Assembly: GCA_900078775.1 (NCBI GenBank)
Contig: LT549889.1
Location: forward strand, 2,046,001 to 2,110,000
DNA from: Mycolicibacterium aurum
GTDB taxonomy: Bacteria; Actinomycetota; Actinomycetes; Mycobacteriales; Mycobacteriaceae
Direction of reading: 5' to 3'
Length of the DNA: 64,000 nt
A program made the position numbers and the translations under genes. Every line of letters starts with the position of its first letter. Position 1 is the stretch's first letter. This document shows, in pieces, positions 1-8,496 of the stretch. The notes under the pieces are model-generated. The model was not told the DNA's origin. It searched no databases and saw only the letters and a program-made list of their open reading frames with translations.

Positions 1-423
1 CTCGATGGACGACACGTTGATGATGGAGCCGCCGCCGGCGGCCTTCATCGGTTCCACGACGGCCTGCATGCCCAGGAAGGTGCCGGTCAGATTGACATCG
101 ATGACCTTCTGCCACTTGGCCATGTCGAACTGGCCGATCTTGCCCAGCGCCACGATGCCGGCATTGTTGACCAGGACGTTGAGCGTCCCGAACGCTTCGA
201 GTGCGGTCGCGACCGCGGCCTCCCACTGGTCGGCCTGGGTGACGTCGAGCGGGACGTAGCGGGCTGCGTCACCGAGTTCGTCGGCGACGGCCTGTCCCTT
301 CTCGTCGAGGATGTCACCGATGACCACCTTGCCGCCCTCGGCGACCAGTGCCCGGGCGTGCGCGGCGCCCATCCCCTGCGCGCCGCCGCTGATGAGTGCA
401 ACTTTTCCGTCCACGCGTCCCAT
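1..423 (-). CDS. SDR family oxidoreductase, partial (3-alpha/20-beta-hydroxysteroid dehydrogenase-like)
   Basis: This is the N-terminal 141 codons of a classical short-chain dehydrogenase; the C-terminus runs off the left edge. The protein shows the glycine-rich NAD(P) loop (SGGAQGMG near residue 11), the LVNNAG motif and the start of the SSIE strand that carries the catalytic serine. The Tyr-Lys pair lies outside the window. The sequence resembles mycobacterial FabG3 / 20-beta-hydroxysteroid dehydrogenase, so a steroid or hydroxyacyl substrate is likely, but the exact substrate is not proven. ATG is at 421-423. It is divergent from the DapB-like reductase, and a perfect KstR-type box (456-469) lies between them, which supports a steroid-linked role. 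The alternative is a generic FabG-like reductase. Confidence 0.9.
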   Translation of the reverse strand, partial: MGRVDGKVALISGGAQGMGAAHARALVAEGGKVVIGDILDEKGQAVADELGDAARYVPLDVTQADQWEAAVATALEAFGTLNVLVNNAGIVALGKIGQFDMAKWQKVIDVNLTGTFLGMQAVVEPMKAAGGGSIINVSSIE

Positions 424-455
424 GGGCGGGAAGGCTACCGCAGCCCGCGACCACT

Positions 456-469
456 TAGAACCTGTTCCA
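456..469. promoter_or_regulatory. KstR-type operator (TAGAACCTGTTCCA)
   Basis: The 14-mer fits the mycobacterial KstR consensus TNNAACNNGTTNNA at every fixed position. It lies midway between two divergent starts (423 minus and 525 plus), so one dimer could repress both promoters. KstR is the cholesterol-catabolism repressor relieved by sterol-derived acyl-CoA thioesters; that is family knowledge, and binding here is inferred. Confidence 0.75.
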
Positions 470-524
470 ATTCCCGACCCGCCGACGCATACTGCGAGGA
501 CCACCCACACTCCAGGAGAACCGT

Positions 525-1601
525 ATGCCCATACCCGTGGCGCTCGTCGGCACCGGAAACTGCGGCCGGCTGGCCCTGATCCAACTGATCGAGGACGCGC
601 GGTTCGAACTCGTCGCAGTGGGCACCTCGACCGAGGACAAGGTCGGCGTCGACGCGGGCACGCTGGCCGGCCTCGACGTGCGCACCGGGGTGTCCGCGAC
701 ACCGGGCCTGGACGCGGTGCTCGCCGCGCGACCCGACTGCCTGGTGTACTGCGCGATGGGCGACACCCGGCCCATCGAGGCCACCCGGGATGTGACCGCG
801 GCGCTGGCCGCCGGGATCAACGTCGTGGGTTCGGCGCCCGGCGGACTGCAGTACCCGTGGGGCGCCATGCCACCCAAGGCCATCGCCCGCGTCGAGGAGG
901 CTGCCGCACAGGGCAATTCGAGTGTCTACGTCACCGGGGTGGATCCCGGGTTCGCCACCGACCTGGTGCCGTTCGCGATCGCGAGCACCTGTCAGCGGAT
1001 CGACCAGATCAAGACCATGGAGATCGCCGACTACGCCACCTACGACGGCACCGAGGTGATGTCGATCGTGATGGGGTTCGGGAATCCGCTGAACCAACCC
1101 GGCATGCTCTTTCTGCCCGGCGTGCTGCGCGCGGCCTGGGGAACGGCGATCACCATGCTGGCCGCGGGTCTGGGCGTCGAGGTCGACGAGATCACCGAGC
1201 ACTACGAGCTCGAACCCGCCCCCGAGGACATCCCGGTCGCCGCCGGGGTCATCGCCGAGGGCACGGTCGCCGCGATGCGCTTCGAGATCACCGGCATGGT
1301 GGCCGGCAAGCCCGTCATCGTCGTCGAGCACGTCACCCGGGTGCGCCCGGACCTGCGCCCGGACTGGGCGCAGCCGGCCCAGCCCGGCGGCTCCTACCGG
1401 GTGGAGATCACCGGCGAGCCGTCCTATGTGGTGGACATCTGCCCGACCAGCGGTCGCGGCGACCACAATTACGCGGCGATCCTGGCCGCGGCGGGCCGGA
1501 TCGTCAACAGCATCCCCGAGGTGATCGCGGCGCCGCCGGGCATCCGCACCACCCTGGACCTGCCGCTGGTCACCGGCAAGGGGCTGTACACCGCGCGGTA
1601 G
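525..1601 (+). CDS. NAD(P)-binding DapB-like oxidoreductase (amine dehydrogenase family)
   Basis: A 358-residue protein with an N-terminal Rossmann fold of the dihydrodipicolinate reductase type (VGTGNCG near residue 8) and a C-terminal substrate domain. Proteins of this family are annotated as NAD(P)H-dependent amine dehydrogenases or DapB-like reductases. The true reaction is not known, and it is too long and divergent to be the lysine-pathway DapB. ATG at 525 follows a clear CAGGAGAA ribosome site. A KstR-type box sits 56 bases upstream and is shared with the divergent SDR, so the pair is probably expressed during sterol or fatty-acid catabolism. It is convergent with fmdA, with 31 bases between the stops. 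Confidence 0.85.
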   Translation: MPIPVALVGTGNCGRLALIQLIEDARFELVAVGTSTEDKVGVDAGTLAGLDVRTGVSATPGLDAVLAARPDCLVYCAMGDTRPIEATRDVTAALAAGINVVGSAPGGLQYPWGAMPPKAIARVEEAAAQGNSSVYVTGVDPGFATDLVPFAIASTCQRIDQIKTMEIADYATYDGTEVMSIVMGFGNPLNQPGMLFLPGVLRAAWGTAITMLAAGLGVEVDEITEHYELEPAPEDIPVAAGVIAEGTVAAMRFEITGMVAGKPVIVVEHVTRVRPDLRPDWAQPAQPGGSYRVEITGEPSYVVDICPTSGRGDHNYAAILAAAGRIVNSIPEVIAAPPGIRTTLDLPLVTGKGLYTAR

Positions 1602-1632
1602 GGCGCCTTTGCCCCACCGCGCGGCGACGGGC

Positions 1633-2889
1633 TCAGCTGAACGACGAGCGCGGCGCCCCGATGCCCGGATCGATCTTGACCGGGCCGGAAGCCGAAGGGG
1701 CGATCGGGAAGTCGAAGATCGCGGTCGGAATGTACACCGTTGCACAGGCATTCGGTATGTCCACCACACCGGACAGTCTGCCTTCGATGGGCGCGGCGCC
1801 GAGCAGCAGATACGCCTGCTCCGGGCTGTAGCCGAACTTGGTCAGATAGTCGATCGCGTGCAGGCAGGCCCGCTGATAGGACAGGTGCGAGTCCAGGTAG
1901 CGCTGCTCGCCGTCCAGAGTGACCGAAGTGCCGGAGAATGCCAGCCACTCCGAGTACTGCGGATCGGTGTTTCCCGGCATGAAGATGGCGTTCTCGCTGA
2001 CCCCGTAGGTCTCCATGCCACCGGGGATCACGTCGACGCGCAGGTCGATGAAGCCGCCCATCTCGATTGCCCCACAGAAGGTGATCTCGCCGTCACCCTG
2101 CGAGAAGTGCAGGTCACCCACCGACAGGTTGGCGCCGTCGACGAACACCGGGTAGAAGATGCGGCTGCCCTTGGTGAGGTTCTTGATGTCCTGGTTGCCG
2201 CCGTTCTCCCGCGGTGGGGCGGTGCGCGCGGCCTCGGCGGCGGCCGCGGTGAAGGCGTCCCCGGTGAGGCCACCGAGAATCGCGTCCTGCGGCTCGGGCG
2301 GTAGCGCCAGCGGCGGCACCCGGTCGGGGTCGGTGGCGATCAGCGCCGCCTCGCGGGTGTTCCAGGTGGACAGCAGTTTCGCCGACGGTGCGGTGCCCAT
2401 CAGTCCGGGGTGGACGATGCCGGTGAACTCGACCCCGGGAATGTGGCGCGAAGTCGCCTTCTGCCCGGAGAAGTCCCAGATGGCCTTATAGGCGTCGGGG
2501 AACTGTTCGGTGAGAAAGCCGCCACCGTTCTGGGTCGGGAAGATCCCGGTGTAGCCCCACCCCTGCCCGGCCAGCGGGCCGGAGTCCTCCTGCGGGATCG
2601 GGCCCACGTCGAGGATGTCGACGATCAGCAGGTCGCCGGGCTTGGCGCCCTCGACCGCGATCGGGCCGGACAGCACGTGCACCGTGGTCAAGGGGGCGTT
2701 GAGGATGTCGTCGGCGGAATCGTCGTTGACGATCGCACCGTCGAACCATTCCCGGCAGTGCACCCGGAACGAGTCACCCTTCTTGACCGTCACCGCCGCC
2801 GGGATGTCCGGATGCCAGCGGTTGTGGCCGAGCTTCTCCTGGTCGGTGAACTTCTTGGTGGAATCCAGCGGGAATACGACGTCGGGCAT
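1633..2889 (-). CDS. fmdA: formamidase/acetamidase (FmdA/AmdA family)
   Basis: A 418-residue enzyme of the FmdA_AmdA family that hydrolyses short amides, formamide to formate plus ammonia being the usual activity. It is full length for the family (about 400 residues), with the typical opening (FPLDSTKKFTDQ), GDLLIVDILDVG and the metal-site region around LHFSQGDGEITFCGAIE. ATG at 2887-2889 follows AAGGAG. It lies 9 bases downstream of an FmdB-type zinc-ribbon gene, the classic fmdBA arrangement. It sits at the end of a nitrogen-catabolic block with a PucR regulator and a ureohydrolase that could generate formamide. Acetamidase activity cannot be excluded from sequence. Confidence 0.93.
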   Translation of the reverse strand: MPDVVFPLDSTKKFTDQEKLGHNRWHPDIPAAVTVKKGDSFRVHCREWFDGAIVNDDSADDILNAPLTTVHVLSGPIAVEGAKPGDLLIVDILDVGPIPQEDSGPLAGQGWGYTGIFPTQNGGGFLTEQFPDAYKAIWDFSGQKATSRHIPGVEFTGIVHPGLMGTAPSAKLLSTWNTREAALIATDPDRVPPLALPPEPQDAILGGLTGDAFTAAAAEAARTAPPRENGGNQDIKNLTKGSRIFYPVFVDGANLSVGDLHFSQGDGEITFCGAIEMGGFIDLRVDVIPGGMETYGVSENAIFMPGNTDPQYSEWLAFSGTSVTLDGEQRYLDSHLSYQRACLHAIDYLTKFGYSPEQAYLLLGAAPIEGRLSGVVDIPNACATVYIPTAIFDFPIAPSASGPVKIDPGIGAPRSSFS

Positions 2890-2898
2890 GGAAACTCC

Positions 2899-3180
2899 TT
2901 ATGCTCGTGGCAGTTTCTGGTGAAGTGGATTGGTGGTGACCTTCTGGCGCCGACCCGGCGCCGACGGTCGGGTCACCACCGCCGGCCGGTCGGCGGTCGC
3001 CCGGGTGGCGTCCTGCAGTGCCATCGCGGCACCGGAACGGCCCAGGTTCGGGGCCGCGATCATCCTGCGGGCCGGACCCGCACAGGTGGGACAGTCGATG
3101 ACGTCGGGACGATCATTCATCGAATACAGCTGCGCCGTAACATCGCAGCCTGACTTGCAACGAAATACGTAGAGAACCAA
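2899..3180 (-). CDS. fmdB: FmdB family zinc-ribbon protein
   Basis: A 93-residue small protein with an N-terminal zinc ribbon: Cys8, Cys12, Cys30 and Cys33 can bind one zinc, and the rest is basic and low-complexity. FmdB proteins are found beside formamidase genes and are thought to regulate them, although their mechanism is poorly defined. The start appears to be TTG (3178-3180), 5 bases after GAGGAAACC; no ATG or GTG fits better. It is first of a two-gene unit with fmdA, separated from the PucR gene by 193 bases that should hold the fmdBA promoter. Confidence 0.85.
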   Translation of the reverse strand: MVLYVFRCKSGCDVTAQLYSMNDRPDVIDCPTCAGPARRMIAAPNLGRSGAAMALQDATRATADRPAVVTRPSAPGRRQKVTTNPLHQKLPRA

Positions 3181-3373
3181 TAGGTTTCCTCACGGTGTCT
3201 GACGGTTGCACTGGAGACAACCGCAACACTACCGCCGGGGGCCGGGGTCGGCAGGGCAGTTGGACAAGCCCACATAGGAACCGGATCCGGGTGTAGCGGT
3301 GTACAGACCTACCGTCGGCCATGCCCTGAACCGCAATGCCTACTTTGCGCCGGAGTGCTTCCCGCTCAACGGA

Positions 3374-4576
3374 TCAGCGGCGCGGCTCGGCGGCTGCGTT
3401 ACCGGTGGCGGCAGTTCGGGCCGAGGTGTCGCGCATCCCCATCTTCACCGCGGCCCACAGAGCGATGCGGAAGTTGATCCGGTCGGTCTCCTCGAACGGA
3501 TTGGCACCGGTGAGTTCGGTGATCTTCGCCAACCGGTTCCGCAGCGTGTTCACGTGGACGTACAGCGTGTTCGCGGCGGAGCTGATGTCGCGACCCGGTG
3601 CCAGGAAGGCCTCCAGGGAGGACACCAGCTGGGAATTGTTCACCCGGTCGTGATCGACCAGCGGGACCAGCAGCCGCTGCACGAACGGGACCAACCGGAC
3701 CTTCGGGACGGCTGCCAGCAGGCCGTCCAGGGTGGCGATCTCGTCGATGTGCACAGTGCGCCGCCACCGGAGGGCTTCCTGCAACGCCTCCATGGCCTCC
3801 GGGATGGCATAGGCCATCGATTGGGCGTCCGGCGCCATCGCGACACCGCAGACCAACGCGGACTCCGACAGCGCGGCGGTGAAATCCTCGGTGTGCGCGC
3901 ACAGCGCCACCAGGCCGTCATCGAGGAGCGCCACCGTACCGCCGTGGGGGTCCACCAGCTGGTGCACCGCACCGTGCGAGTCCGGCGCGAAGGCACACAC
4001 CACCACCGGACCGGCGGCCAGGCCGTGCTCGGCGAGGGCACTCTGCACCGGGCCGGCCCCCAACGTGCCGGCCACGAACCAGCGCAGGATCGACCCCAGG
4101 TCGCGTTCCCGGGCCTCGACCTCGCGGTCGGCGGTTCGCATCGATTCGGCCCAGTCCACAATGCGCCGGAAGGGAATCTCGGCGGGCAGCGTCAACAGCG
4201 GTAGGCCCGCATCCTGGCAGGCGTGCAGCAACGCCGCCGGTGGCTCGTCGAACAGGTCACCGAGTCCGACCACCAGTGCGCTGACATCCTGACCGGCCAG
4301 CGTGCTGACGTAGCGCCGGACCGCCGCGTCCGGCTGGTCGGCCACCGGAACGCCGACGCTGAGGATGAGCTCCCCGCCCGACAGGTAGGGCGAGGGGTCG
4401 GCCAACTCGGTCGGATAGACGTAGCGGATCGGCTGCGCCGACTCCCGGATCGGCGTCAGCGCGGCGACCTGCAGAGTCGGTTCCGCGAGCAGGTCGCACA
4501 GCCGCATGGTGCCGTCGTGCGGTTCGGTGCCGCCGACCGCCGCATCGCGCCCCGCTATCCGCCCAGCTGGGGTCAT
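3374..4576 (-). CDS. PucR family transcriptional regulator
   Basis: A 400-residue regulator with the PucR layout: an N-terminal purine-catabolism-type ligand domain (RLCDLLAEPTL near residue 24), a central GGDEF-like region and a C-terminal helix-turn-helix of the CdaR type (AANTLYVHVNTLRNRLAKI at about 345-365). Such proteins usually activate catabolic genes for purines, amino acids or polyamines in response to a small ligand. The ATG at 4574-4576 is chosen over an earlier in-frame start because GGGAGGT lies 5 bases upstream. It sits between the oxygenase/reductase operon and fmdBA, so it is the obvious controller of both. The ligand is unknown. Confidence 0.9.
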   Translation of the reverse strand: MTPAGRIAGRDAAVGGTEPHDGTMRLCDLLAEPTLQVAALTPIRESAQPIRYVYPTELADPSPYLSGGELILSVGVPVADQPDAAVRRYVSTLAGQDVSALVVGLGDLFDEPPAALLHACQDAGLPLLTLPAEIPFRRIVDWAESMRTADREVEARERDLGSILRWFVAGTLGAGPVQSALAEHGLAAGPVVVCAFAPDSHGAVHQLVDPHGGTVALLDDGLVALCAHTEDFTAALSESALVCGVAMAPDAQSMAYAIPEAMEALQEALRWRRTVHIDEIATLDGLLAAVPKVRLVPFVQRLLVPLVDHDRVNNSQLVSSLEAFLAPGRDISSAANTLYVHVNTLRNRLAKITELTGANPFEETDRINFRIALWAAVKMGMRDTSARTAATGNAAAEPRR

Positions 4577-4633
4577 CGGCACCTCCCAGCGAGAGCGTTC
4601 ATGTCTGGCGAGTCTAGGACCGTGCAACCATCA

Positions 4634-5581
4634 CTACAGGTCGAGGGCGAGTCTGCTGCCGCAGCGAGCCCGTGATACGCAAATCATCATGGTGCTGTTC
4701 GCCTGCCGCTCGCTCTCGGTCAGCAAATCATCACGATGGTCAACTTCACCGCCGAGCACCTTGGTCTCACAGGTCCCGCAGAACCCGGCCGCACAGGAGT
4801 AGGGCGTGTCGGGCAGCGCCTGCAGCACCGCGTCGAGCACGCTCTCCCCCGCCCCCACCGAGACCGTCACCCCGGTGCGGACCAGCTCCACCTCGAAGGC
4901 CTCGTCATCGTCGGCCGCCACGGGTGCGGAGTCTGCGTCGGCACTGAACCGTTCGATGTGCACCACCCGGTCCGGGAACTGCTCCCCCGCCCGCTGGACG
5001 GCCGCCAGCATTCCCGGCGGGCCGCAGCAGTACACGTGGGTGCCCGCGGGACTGGCGTCGAACAGTCCGACGATGTCGGGCAGCCCGTCCTCGTCCTGCG
5101 GCATCACCGTGACGTCCGCCCACGCCTGCAGACGGTCCAGGTACGCCATCGCCGTCCGGGTGCGCCCGCCGTAGACCAACCGCATCGGCGGCGGGCTGGG
5201 CTGGGCCCGCAGGGCCTCCATCATCGCCAGGATCGGGGTGATGCCGATCCCGCCGGCCAGGAACAGGTAATGCGGGGCCGGCCCCAACTCGAAGTTGTTG
5301 CGCGGCTCGCCGACCTCCAGTGTCTCCCCGATGCGTAGCTGTTGGTGGATCTCGCGCGAGCCGCCCCGCCCGTCGGCCACCAACAGCACCGCCACGGTGT
5401 AGCTGTACGGATCGTCGAGCGGACCGCACAGCGAGTACTGCCGGACCAGGCCCGACCCGAGGGTGAGCGGGACATGGGCGCCGGGCGCCCATGCCGGCAG
5501 CCGCTCCCCGGTGGGACTGCGCAGTTGCACCGAGATGACACCGTCTGCTTCCAGCCGGAGTTGTGTGACGTGCAGCTTCAT
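4634..5581 (-). CDS. PDR/VanB-type ferredoxin reductase
   Basis: A 315-residue reductase that passes electrons from NAD(P)H through flavin to a plant-type [2Fe-2S] cluster. In order: flavin-binding barrel with RQYS (47-50), nucleotide domain with GGIGITP (110-116) and CGPPG (186-190), and C-terminal ferredoxin domain with Cys263, Cys268, Cys271 and Cys301. This is the phthalate dioxygenase reductase / VanB order. It lies 4 bases after the Rieske oxygenase gene on the same strand, so the two should form one two-component oxygenase. Start ATG is at 5579-5581. Confidence 0.95.
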   Translation of the reverse strand: MKLHVTQLRLEADGVISVQLRSPTGERLPAWAPGAHVPLTLGSGLVRQYSLCGPLDDPYSYTVAVLLVADGRGGSREIHQQLRIGETLEVGEPRNNFELGPAPHYLFLAGGIGITPILAMMEALRAQPSPPPMRLVYGGRTRTAMAYLDRLQAWADVTVMPQDEDGLPDIVGLFDASPAGTHVYCCGPPGMLAAVQRAGEQFPDRVVHIERFSADADSAPVAADDDEAFEVELVRTGVTVSVGAGESVLDAVLQALPDTPYSCAAGFCGTCETKVLGGEVDHRDDLLTESERQANSTMMICVSRARCGSRLALDL

Positions 5582-5585
5582 CGCA

Positions 5586-6620
5586 TCAGTTCCGCCCGGG
5601 CTCGTCGGTGTTCAGTCCGCGCGCCTCCTGGATGGCCTGCACCGCGAATTGTGTTGCCCGGCGGTAGTTCAGCGTGTAGATATCCGCGGGTGCGGAGACT
5701 TCGACGGCCTGGCCGGCCAGCGGAACCTCCTTGGGCTCAAGGCCACCCAGTATCGGGGTGTCCTCGTTGAACACCTTGGTCTCGATCTCCAGGATCTCGT
5801 CGACGGTGCCGCCACGGAAGTCCCGATCGGTGGCGACACCCCAGAAGATGATGCACTTGTCGTAGCTGACCGGGGACGGGAAATCCACCAGGTACCGCTT
5901 GCCGGTCTCGGGCCCGAAGTCGTACAGGATCGTCGCGATACCCGGCGCGTAGGAGTGGTAATGCATCCAGGAGTCGCCGATGTCGGAGAAGTCCGAATCC
6001 GGCACCTGCTGGTAGAAGTAGGACGCCCAGACCTCGCGGCCCTCCCGCTTGACGTCGAGATCGGACACTACCGGATTCACCTCGCCCATCGAATCCGCGT
6101 GCACGAACGGGAAATGCGCCATGTCACGGAAATTCTCGGTCGCCGCCATGAAACCACAATCGGCGTGAATCGGTTCGGCCGCACGCCATTCCAATTCCAG
6201 ATCGGCGATCTCCGGCGGGTTCGGCAGGTCGAAGACCGGGTCTCCCAGGCAAGTCCAGACGTGCTCGAACCGCTCGATCACCGGGTAGGCCTTGATCGCG
6301 GCCTTCGGCGGAATCCGGCCACCCTCGGGCAGGGAGGGGATGGCCGTGCACGCTCCGGACTGGCCGTCGAACTGCCATCCGTGGTACGGGCAGGCGATGC
6401 TGTCACCTTCGACGACACCGTCGGCCAGGTTGCCGCCGCGATGGATGCAACGGCGATCGGTGACCCGGGCCGCGCCGGTGGAATCACGGAAGACCACCAG
6501 GTTGTGATCGAGCAGGCGGGCCTGCTGCGGTGTGTCGATGTCCTGTGAGCGGGCCACCACGAACCACACGTGCTGATAGGCCTCGCGCAGCTTCTCCGGG
6601 GTGAGCGCTTCCTGTTTCAT
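5586..6620 (-). CDS. Rieske non-heme iron oxygenase, VanA-like alpha subunit
   Basis: A 344-residue terminal oxygenase. The Rieske cluster ligands are Cys58-X-His60 and Cys77-X2-His80 (CPYHGW). The mononuclear iron site is NFRDMAHFPFVH with Asp166, His169 and His174. Length and layout match vanillate O-demethylase and related demethylating or hydroxylating oxygenases that act on aromatic or N-heterocyclic compounds. ATG at 6618-6620 follows AAGGAG and overlaps the stop of the upstream NodB-fold gene by 4 bases (ATGA). Together with the downstream reductase and the ureohydrolase and formamidase genes, the substrate is more likely a nitrogen compound than a lignin monomer, but this is inference. 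Confidence 0.93.
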   Translation of the reverse strand: MKQEALTPEKLREAYQHVWFVVARSQDIDTPQQARLLDHNLVVFRDSTGAARVTDRRCIHRGGNLADGVVEGDSIACPYHGWQFDGQSGACTAIPSLPEGGRIPPKAAIKAYPVIERFEHVWTCLGDPVFDLPNPPEIADLELEWRAAEPIHADCGFMAATENFRDMAHFPFVHADSMGEVNPVVSDLDVKREGREVWASYFYQQVPDSDFSDIGDSWMHYHSYAPGIATILYDFGPETGKRYLVDFPSPVSYDKCIIFWGVATDRDFRGGTVDEILEIETKVFNEDTPILGGLEPKEVPLAGQAVEVSAPADIYTLNYRRATQFAVQAIQEARGLNTDEPGRN

Positions 6621-7510
6621 CGGTCGATACTCCTTACGGTGGGCGTGAATTCGGGTCGGGTCAGGGTGCGCGGGCTGAGCTGCTGGGCCCGCACATGCTC
6701 GGCGATCTGCGCCATGCTCGCGATCCACACGTCGTCCATCGCGGCGACGTCGGCGATGAACTCCCGCAGTGCTGCCGCGCGGCCGGGCCGTCCGGACAGG
6801 AACGGGTGGTTGGTGAGGATCCAGGCACCACCCACGTCACGCATTGCGTCGAGTTCACTCCGGTAGAGCTCGATCGCCTTGGCCGGTGTCTCGATCATTC
6901 CGACGGAGAAGTCCGGCACGAAGCAGTACTGCTGCCAGTCGTCGAGCGCCCAGCTCACCGGGAGTTCGACCAGCGATTCACCTTCGGTGACTGCGAGTTC
7001 GTAGGGATGATCGGAATCCATCAGGGTGGAGTCGTAGAGGAATCCGAATTCGGCGAGCAGTTTCGGTGTGTGCCAGTTCATCTCCCACATCGGGGCGCGG
7101 TACCCGACCGGGGTCACCCCGGTGACCTCGACCAGCGCGTCCATACCGCGCTGCAGGTACGCGCGCTCGGTGGCCTCGTCGACACCGACCAGCGACTCGT
7201 GCAGGTAACCGTGATGGGCGATCTCGTGTCCGGCCGTGACGAGCGAACGGATCGGCTCGGGATGCCGGTGCGCGGTGTAGCCGGGAACGAAGAACGTGGC
7301 CGGGACCTGCAGGTCGTCCAGGATGCCGAGCAGCCGCGGGATGCCCACCAGCGGCCCGTAGGCCTGATGCGACATGGTGCCCATCCGATCGGCGAAGGCC
7401 GGATCGGTGGTCAGCAGCGGAGATTCGGCGTCCACGTCGAAGGTGAAGGCCACGGCGCAGGTCTTGCCGTCCGGCCAGGACACCGGTCCGGCGGGGATCA
7501 GCGCGGTCAT
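6617..7510 (-). CDS. NodB-fold (polysaccharide deacetylase family) amidohydrolase
   Basis: A 297-residue metal hydrolase of the polysaccharide deacetylase superfamily. The metal motifs are TFDVD (23-27) and HEIAHHGYLH (His95 to His104). There is no signal peptide, so it is cytoplasmic, which argues against cell-wall deacetylation and for the PuuE-like cyclic imidase / allantoinase branch that opens N-heterocycles. It overlaps the ureohydrolase upstream and the Rieske oxygenase downstream by 4 bases each, strong evidence for co-translation in one pathway. The substrate is unknown; a small cyclic amide or imide is the best guess. Confidence 0.88.
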   Translation of the reverse strand: MTALIPAGPVSWPDGKTCAVAFTFDVDAESPLLTTDPAFADRMGTMSHQAYGPLVGIPRLLGILDDLQVPATFFVPGYTAHRHPEPIRSLVTAGHEIAHHGYLHESLVGVDEATERAYLQRGMDALVEVTGVTPVGYRAPMWEMNWHTPKLLAEFGFLYDSTLMDSDHPYELAVTEGESLVELPVSWALDDWQQYCFVPDFSVGMIETPAKAIELYRSELDAMRDVGGAWILTNHPFLSGRPGRAAALREFIADVAAMDDVWIASMAQIAEHVRAQQLSPRTLTRPEFTPTVRSIDR

Positions 7511-8466
7511 CGCTGCACCTTCCTGGCGAACACGGACAGGAGCTCCCAGGTCACGTTGGCGGCAGCGATCGAGGTGATCTCGGCGTGGTCGTAGGCCGGA
7601 GAGACCTCCACGACGTCGGCGCCGACGAGGTTCACGGCGTCCATACCGCGGACGATGTCGAGCAGTTCACGGCTGGACATGCCACCGGCCTCGGGGGTCC
7701 CGGTGCCCGGCGCGTGGGCCGGGTCCAGGACGTCGATGTCGACCGAGACGTAGACCGGCGCGTCCCCGACCCGTTCCTTGATCCGTCCCAGCACGCCCTC
7801 GGCGCCCAGACTGTCGATATCGCGGCAGGTGATGACCGAGAACCCGAAGTTGGCGTCCTCGACCAGGTCCTGGCGGCTGTAGATCGATCCGCGAACCCCG
7901 ACATGGACATTGCTGTCGCGCAGGAGCCCCTCCTCATAGGCCCGCCGGAACGGCGATCCGTGCGTGATATCGGCTCCGTAGTAGGTGTCCCAGGTGTCCA
8001 GGTGCGCGTCGAAGTGCACCAAGGCCATCGGGCCGTGCACCGAGTGCGCCGCCCGCAGCGACGGCAGTGCCACCGAGTGGTCGCCACCGAGGATGACCGC
8101 CCGGGCTCCCCCGGCCAGCAGACCGGTGAGCTCCCCGCTGATCTGGTCCACCGCCTGGCCGATGTCGAAGGGGTTGCAGGCGATGTCGCCGGCGTCGGCG
8201 ATCTGGCAGACCTCGAACGGGCTGATGTCCAGTTCCGGGTTGTAACCCCGGATCAACCGCGAGCCCTGCCGAATGGCGTTGGGGCCGAAGCGGGCACCCG
8301 GCCGGTAGGTGACGGCGCTGTCGAACGGCACGCCCACCAGGAGGACGTCGGCACTGCTGACGTCCTCCAGGCGCGGCAGCCGGGCGAAGGTCGTCCAGCC
8401 CGCGTAGCGGGGTTGCTGTTGGGGGTCGGCCGGTCCCACGATGGCACGGCCGCTGTCGTTGCTCAT
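7507..8466 (-). CDS. agmatinase/formiminoglutamase-family ureohydrolase
   Basis: A 319-residue binuclear manganese or nickel hydrolase of the arginase/agmatinase family. Metal ligands are visible in GGDHS (His130), DAHLD (Asp153, His155, Asp157) and SVDIDVLDP (Asp243, Asp245). Family members split agmatine, guanidino acids, guanidine or formimino compounds (HutG releases formamide). The motifs do not separate these substrates. The nearby formamidase makes a formimino or amidine substrate attractive. ATG at 8464-8466 follows AGGAGAGG. The stop overlaps the next gene by 4 bases. The usual database name would be agmatinase (SpeB), which may be wrong on substrate. Confidence 0.9.
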   Translation of the reverse strand: MSNDSGRAIVGPADPQQQPRYAGWTTFARLPRLEDVSSADVLLVGVPFDSAVTYRPGARFGPNAIRQGSRLIRGYNPELDISPFEVCQIADAGDIACNPFDIGQAVDQISGELTGLLAGGARAVILGGDHSVALPSLRAAHSVHGPMALVHFDAHLDTWDTYYGADITHGSPFRRAYEEGLLRDSNVHVGVRGSIYSRQDLVEDANFGFSVITCRDIDSLGAEGVLGRIKERVGDAPVYVSVDIDVLDPAHAPGTGTPEAGGMSSRELLDIVRGMDAVNLVGADVVEVSPAYDHAEITSIAAANVTWELLSVFARKVQR

Positions 8467-8496
8467 TTACTACCTCTCCTGGCTTTACTGGCTTTC

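Noticed and set aside
311..1831. Plus-strand 506-codon open frame overlapping the DapB-like gene
   Set aside because: Its composition is arginine-rich and it has no family pattern; the reductase frame at 525-1601 explains the region.
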